From DASZMJ01 sp035551935 (GTDB lineage: Bacteria > Planctomycetota > Planctomycetia > Isosphaerales > Isosphaeraceae): a stretch of 36,080 nt of DNA. How positions within the stretch are numbered: position 1 is the first letter of the stretch; every line of letters begins with the position of its first letter. Where the stretch lies: NCBI GenBank assembly GCA_035551935.1, contig DASZMJ010000123.1, forward strand, positions 1-36,080. The letters run 5' to 3'. Under the pieces are notes generated by a model, which saw only the letters and a list, made by a program, of their open reading frames with translations, made no database searches and had not been told where the DNA came from. Made by a program: the position numbers and the translations under genes. Positions 32,002 through 36,080 of this stretch are shown one piece after another.

Positions 32002-33402
32002 CTAGAACCCATCGGCCGGCTTCGGCGGCATGAGCCGGGCCCAGGCGAGGGACTCGCGGGTCCAGCCCAGCGTACGGCTGAGCGCGGTGAGGCGATCGAT
32101 CGCGGCGCCGAGGTCGCGGGCGCCAGGTCGGCCCTTGTAGGCGTCGAGGTAGTCGGAATACGCGTCGACCAGGTCGGTCCGGGCCTGGTGCAGGGTGCGA
32201 TAGCGCGCCAACTCCTCGCCCGCGGCGTCGGCGCGGCCCAGGGCGACCTCGACGCGACTGAGCCGGTAGTGGTATTCCTCCTGCGACGGCACGAGGTGGA
32301 TGGCCTTGCGATACTCGGCGGCGGCCGCGGGCCAATCGCCCGAGCGCTCTCGGACCAGGCCGCGAAACTTGGAGATCTCGGCCAGGTAGTGGTCGTCGGC
32401 CGCCGTCAGGGCCGGGGTCTCGACGCGGGCCCGGCCGCGATAGCGCCAGGCGTCGGGCGACGTCGGCGCCGCGGCCGCGGCCGCGGCGAGGCCCGAGGAA
32501 TCCCCCTGCTTGTCGAGGATCTCCAGGTCGACCACCCAGACCCTCGGGTCGGCCGGCCACGCGGCGAGGCAGGCGGCGACCTGCCCCGACGCCTCCTCGT
32601 GTTCGCCGTTGGCCTCGGCGGCTCGGGCCAGGGCCAACCGCGCGTCGAAGTCGGTGGGGTCGGCGGCCGCATAGCGACGGAGCCGGGCCTCGGCCTGGTC
32701 GTAGGCCACGCGCTCCAGCTCGGTCCGGAGCCGCATGATCAGGATCGTCGGGTGGTCTTCCGCCGGACTGATGTCGTAGTACCGCCAGATCAAGGCACGG
32801 GCTTCCTCCCAGCGCTCCTCGTAGGCGTAGATCTCCAGCAGGGCGTTGGCGACCTCGTCGAAGATCCAGTCGGGGAGGCTTCGCGCCGGCTCGGGGGAGA
32901 TGCAGGCCGACCACGCCGCTTCGGCCTCGCGGGCGCGGCCGAGCCGCAGGTAGGCCTTGCCCTCGAAGTAGAGCGCCTCCGACTTCGTCGGCCACCAATC
33001 CGGCACCTTCGCCAGCTCACGGGCGCAGGCGAGCAGGTCGTTACGGGCATCGCAGACGCGAGCCAGGAGCATCCGCGCCTCCCCGTCGTGCGGCGACCGT
33101 CGCAGTCGCTCGCGCAATGCCCACTCGGCCTCGTCGAGCCGCTCGGGCGCCACTTTCATCGCGTCGTCGACCTGCGCCTTGCCCGTCCGCGCCGGGTAGA
33201 GCCAGCTCGAGATCGTGCGGAGGTCGGGCAAGGGCCGGAAATCGCGATAGAGCCGCCACCCGTTCCAGGATAACAGCGCGACGACGACGGCCCAGAACGC
33301 GAGGCCCGCCAGTCGCGACCGCAACCTCCGGAGCCGGGGCCTGCCCTCGGCGATGATCGGCGAAGGCGGCGGGGATTCGAGCTTCATTGTCTGGGGATTC
33401 AT
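32002..33402 (-). CDS. Membrane-anchored TPR protein
   Basis: A 466-residue protein from ATG 33402 (no good ribosome-binding site; ATG 33387 is an alternative). A single hydrophobic segment near residues 32-48 (LAGLAFWAVVVALLSW) follows an Arg-rich cytosolic tail, then about 400 residues of TPR-like helices (ALYFEGKAYLRLGRAREAEAAWSAC, WPAAAAEYRKAIHLVP, and others). No enzymatic domain. Likely an envelope scaffold in the ASPIC/UnbV-TPR-propeller cluster upstream on the same strand. It has 39 nt between its start and the propeller gene's stop. Confidence 0.78.
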   Translation of the reverse strand: MNPQTMKLESPPPSPIIAEGRPRLRRLRSRLAGLAFWAVVVALLSWNGWRLYRDFRPLPDLRTISSWLYPARTGKAQVDDAMKVAPERLDEAEWALRERLRRSPHDGEARMLLARVCDARNDLLACARELAKVPDWWPTKSEALYFEGKAYLRLGRAREAEAAWSACISPEPARSLPDWIFDEVANALLEIYAYEERWEEARALIWRYYDISPAEDHPTILIMRLRTELERVAYDQAEARLRRYAAADPTDFDARLALARAAEANGEHEEASGQVAACLAAWPADPRVWVVDLEILDKQGDSSGLAAAAAAAPTSPDAWRYRGRARVETPALTAADDHYLAEISKFRGLVRERSGDWPAAAAEYRKAIHLVPSQEEYHYRLSRVEVALGRADAAGEELARYRTLHQARTDLVDAYSDYLDAYKGRPGARDLGAAIDRLTALSRTLGWTRESLAWARLMPPKPADGF

Positions 33403-33441
33403 GGCGGAGGACCGAAGACGAGAGGAGGACGTGGCGGTCGG

Positions 33442-34296
33442 TCAGCGGGCCGGCGCCGGGGAGTCGAGCAGGAGCCGGACGGCCCCATCCTGGGAGACAC
33501 GGAAGACCTGGCCGGCACCGGGGTCGGCGACCAGCAGCGAGCCGTCATGGTCGCGGGCGAGCCCTGCGGGGCGAACGAGCGGCGCGCCGCGCACGAAGGG
33601 CGTGACTTGCCCCGAGCGCGCGACGGCGAAGATAGTGGCGGCGTCGCCGTCGCTCACGAGGAAGCGGTCGCCGTCGGCGAGCAGGGCGAGCGGGAGCCGG
33701 AACGGTCGCCCCCGGACGATCGGCTGAGGGCGACCTTCGGCATCGAGCCGGATGAGCTGGTCGCCGCGCATCGCGAGCACGACGACCGAGCCATCGCGGT
33801 CGATGGCCACCGCGCGGGGCGCGACGACCGTCGCGATCGTCGCCGTCGCGCCGCCCCCTTTCGGAACGCGGCCGACGAGGTCGAGCCTCAGGTCGGCGAC
33901 GACGATCGAGCCGTCCTCGGCGACGGCCAGGCCCGTCGGCACCTCGAAGGACCCGGCGGCGATCGGGGCAGGGTCGCGGCCGGCTTCGAGCCGGTAGACC
34001 TCCGACGAGGCCGAGTCGGCCGCGAGGATCCCCCCGTCCGTCCCGATCGCCAGAGCCCTGGTCGCCCGGAGCGGGGCCCGGTGCTGGTTCGAGGCACGGA
34101 AGACCTCCGAGATCGTGCCGTCCGGCCCGCGGCGGACGATCCCCGGCAGGGCCGCGTCGGCGATCACGATCGTGCCATCCCTCGCGACGGCGACGGCCAC
34201 CGGCCGCCTCGCCCTCGGGGGGGCAGCGGCGGCGACGGACAACGACGCCGCGATCACCAGCAACAGGGTCGCGGTCGGCTGCTTGACGCGGGACAT
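33442..34296 (-). CDS. NHL/SMP-30-like beta-propeller exported protein
   Basis: A 284-residue protein from ATG 34296, which lies 4 nt after the stop of the TPR gene. Signal peptide (MSRVKQPTATLLLVIAASLSVAAAAPP). The rest is made of repeated short units such as PVAVAVARDGTIVIADAAL, GLAVAEDGSIVVADLRLD and GLARDHDGSLLVADPGAG: an NHL or SMP-30-like beta-propeller of about six blades. No catalytic residues can be assigned. Its tight spacing shows co-transcription with the flanking TPR genes. Confidence 0.8.
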   Translation of the reverse strand: MSRVKQPTATLLLVIAASLSVAAAAPPRARRPVAVAVARDGTIVIADAALPGIVRRGPDGTISEVFRASNQHRAPLRATRALAIGTDGGILAADSASSEVYRLEAGRDPAPIAAGSFEVPTGLAVAEDGSIVVADLRLDLVGRVPKGGGATATIATVVAPRAVAIDRDGSVVVLAMRGDQLIRLDAEGRPQPIVRGRPFRLPLALLADGDRFLVSDGDAATIFAVARSGQVTPFVRGAPLVRPAGLARDHDGSLLVADPGAGQVFRVSQDGAVRLLLDSPAPAR

Positions 34297-34300
34297 CGAC

Positions 34301-35566
34301 TCAATCCGGCGCACGGACCGGCTCCGGGGCCACGCCGAGGCGGCGGAGGGCGGCGCCCGCGGCGGGGTCGCCCGGGCGATCGCGGAGCGCGAGGCGATAC
34401 CAGAGGATCGCCTCGTCGCGGCAACCCATGCGTTCGCGGACATCGCCGATCCGGCGATAGAGGTCGGGGTTCGGATCGCGGCCGAGGCCGCCTCCGGCCG
34501 CCCGGACTTCGTCGAAGACCGCGCGGGCCTCGTTGCTCGCCAGGTCGAAGGCGGCGAAGGAGTCGGCGAGGCGCGTTTTCTCGCCCTCGCTGCCGCACAT
34601 TCTTAGCGCGTTGAGGAGGCTGTAGAAGACCTCGCGGTCCGACGGGTCGGCCTCGTGGGCGCGGCGAAAGGCCCGCGCCGCCGCCTCCCAGTCGCGACGC
34701 CCCTGGGCCACGCGACCCTCGAATTTCGCGAGGCGACCGGACTCCTTGAGCCGCGATGGCAGCCGCTCCAGCGCCTCGGCCAGGGCGTCGGGCTCCTCCG
34801 ACTCGGCGACGGCCGTCAGGTAGGCCCCGGCGACGTCGAGGTCGTCGGGGCGCTCGCGTTCGAGTCGGCGGAGGAGGTCGAGGGCCTCGTCGATGCGCGA
34901 ATCCTCGACCAGCGCGCGGCCCAGCGCGATCATCGACCGGAGGTCCTTCGGGTTGTCCTTCGCGACCGGCTCGAACGCCTGCACGACCGCACCGGGTGCC
35001 AGAGGCTCGGCGTCGCGACGGAGCAGGTCCACGAGCAGTAACACGCGGTCGTGGGGGTCGGTCTCGGACCCGAAGAGCCGCAAGGCGAGCCGGCGCGCAT
35101 CGTCGTTCCGCCGCTGCAAGTCGTACAGGCTCAAGAGCGCCCAGCCCGCCTCCGGCACGCGCGGATCGGCCTCGATCGCGGCCAGCCAGGCCGCCTCGGC
35201 CTTGTCGTAGCGCGCGAGCCGATACGACGCCTTGCCGACGTTCAGCCACCGCAGCGACGCCGGCACCGGGCGCCTCGGATGGACGTCGGCCAGCCCCGCG
35301 AGCACCCGCCTGGGATCAGGGCCGGGGCGCTCGCGGTCGAGGATCTGCGAGAGGACGAGATGACCGTCGACCTCGTCGGGGTGGGCCCGCACCTGCTCCA
35401 GGGCGCGGTCGGCCGCGGCGTCGAGCCGCCCTTCGGCGACGAGTCGTCGCGCCTCCACCAACGGCGGCCGCGCGGCCTCCACCGGCCAGAACGCCCAGAC
35501 GACGCCCGCCGCCAGCGCCCCGGCCGTCGCCATCCCGAGCAGGAGGTCACGGGCCCGAAACGCCAT
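34301..35566 (-). CDS. Exported TPR protein
   Basis: A 421-residue protein from ATG 35566 (GGAAGGGA upstream); a TTG at 35575 in the track has the Shine-Dalgarno directly at the start and is less likely. N-terminal hydrophobic segment (LLLGMATAGALAAGVVWAF) is a signal or anchor. TPR-like helices run through it (LVAEGRLDAAADRALEQVRAHPDE, RRDWEAAARAFRRAHEADPSD, DEAILWYRLALRDRPGD). It is second in the run after the ASPIC/UnbV gene. Together with the other TPR protein it probably forms binding scaffolds (inference). Confidence 0.78.
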   Translation of the reverse strand: MAFRARDLLLGMATAGALAAGVVWAFWPVEAARPPLVEARRLVAEGRLDAAADRALEQVRAHPDEVDGHLVLSQILDRERPGPDPRRVLAGLADVHPRRPVPASLRWLNVGKASYRLARYDKAEAAWLAAIEADPRVPEAGWALLSLYDLQRRNDDARRLALRLFGSETDPHDRVLLLVDLLRRDAEPLAPGAVVQAFEPVAKDNPKDLRSMIALGRALVEDSRIDEALDLLRRLERERPDDLDVAGAYLTAVAESEEPDALAEALERLPSRLKESGRLAKFEGRVAQGRRDWEAAARAFRRAHEADPSDREVFYSLLNALRMCGSEGEKTRLADSFAAFDLASNEARAVFDEVRAAGGGLGRDPNPDLYRRIGDVRERMGCRDEAILWYRLALRDRPGDPAAGAALRRLGVAPEPVRAPD

Positions 35567-35635
35567 CGAGGACAATCCCTTCCGAAGACCACGGGGACGG
35601 AGTGCCGGGCGCGGAGGCCGGTCGTCGCCCCAGGA

Positions 35636-36079
35636 CTATTCTATCCGTCCCGAGGGCGCGGCGGCGAGGGGCTCTCGCACGCGGTAGGTACGCCGCGGGG
35701 CGAGGTCCTTCATCGCCGAGCGGGCGCCGCTCGGCCAGCGGACGACCACGCGGTCGATCCGCGCCGCGCGGCCCAGGCCCACGAGGAGGCGAGGGTCGTT
35801 GCTCGAGAGGTAGCTGCCGCCTCCCTTGACCTGCCGGGTGATCGTCCGGCCGTCGGCGACGACCTCGACGACGGCGCCGATGGCGCCACGGTTGGAGCGG
35901 CGGCCGACCAGGTCGAGCCGGACCCAGGAGCCGGGGTCCGGGGCCTCGTTGTCGAGCAACGCGGGCCGGCCGTCCATCATGGTGACGACGACGTCGAGGT
36001 CGCCGTCGTCGTCGAGGTCGCCGAACGCGGCCCCGCGAGCGACGTGGTCGGCGTCGAAGAACGGCCCGGCCCCGCCGAC
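35636..36079 (-). CDS. ASPIC/UnbV (CRTAC1-like) protein, 5' end cut by window
   Basis: The frame is open to the right edge; ATG 35980 is internal. The reading before it, FGDLDDDGDLDVVV, is an FG-GAP-type calcium-binding beta-propeller repeat. The C-terminus has the ASPIC/UnbV signature (SNRGAIGAVVEV, RQVKGGGSYLSSNDPRLLVGLG, RVVVRWPSGARS). Such proteins are exported in planctomycetes and often paired with TPR proteins; the reaction is unknown. It is the first visible gene of the minus run, and more of it lies beyond the edge. Confidence 0.88.
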   Translation of the reverse strand, partial: VGGAGPFFDADHVARGAAFGDLDDDGDLDVVVTMMDGRPALLDNEAPDPGSWVRLDLVGRRSNRGAIGAVVEVVADGRTITRQVKGGGSYLSSNDPRLLVGLGRAARIDRVVVRWPSGARSAMKDLAPRRTYRVREPLAAAPSGRIE

Positions 36080-36080
36080 G

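Overview
The window looks like a chromosomal segment of a high-GC planctomycete, most likely near the Isosphaeraceae. This rests on the very GC-rich third codon positions, a PEP-CTERM protein, a DUF1080 lipid/sugar-hydrolase-like protein, a ThuA-like protein, an ASPIC/UnbV protein, many TPR proteins, a planctomycete-type ECF sigma factor, two ClpP paralogues and an HU protein with a Lys/Ala tail. Genus-level placement is inference. There is one tRNA gene. I see no rRNA, CRISPR array, phage or intact insertion sequence.

Layout. 1-2228: 3' part of a zinc-type MDR oxidoreductase, a PEP-CTERM protein, then a convergent DUF423 membrane protein. 2229-6802: a 1,020-residue protein with J-like domains, zinc ribbons and beta-sandwich repeats, then a secreted TPR protein behind a near-consensus sigma70 promoter. 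6824-11746 (minus): GT-C-like/TPR membrane protein, thioredoxin-like/PDZ protein with a CxxCH motif, DUF1080 protein. 11912-12457 (plus): a peroxiredoxin whose peroxidatic residue is encoded by in-frame TGA, followed by a SECIS-like hairpin, so very probably a selenoprotein. 12500-15980 (minus): an envelope glycosylation operon (LPTM-type membrane protein, GT2, GT-C-like protein). 16119-16981: a RelE/ParE-type toxin with antitoxin and a small unknown protein. 17073-19766 (minus): ThuA-like, SprT-like and EgtB-like proteins.

20000-25118 holds a gene relic, two copies of a structured inverted repeat, pyrE, an ECF sigma factor, tRNA-Gly(GCC) and the proteostasis set tig-clpP-clpP. 25124-28534: fabI with a Nudix hydrolase and a membrane protein on minus, divergent from a GT39-like protein. 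28563-31332: two unknown envelope genes, a PxpB/KipI-like gene, a small ORF and a hairpin. 31561-36080: HU-like protein, then a minus-strand run of ASPIC/UnbV, TPR, beta-propeller and TPR genes that continues past the window edge.

The strongest unusual signal is the TGA-containing secreted peroxiredoxin. It lies divergent from an operon that carries a secreted thioredoxin-fold protein, which may be a functional partner (inference). Second is the repeat family at about 20.2 and 25.0 kb, whose two copies differ by compensatory changes in the stem. Third is the J-like/zinc-ribbon/beta-sandwich protein, for which I know no named function.
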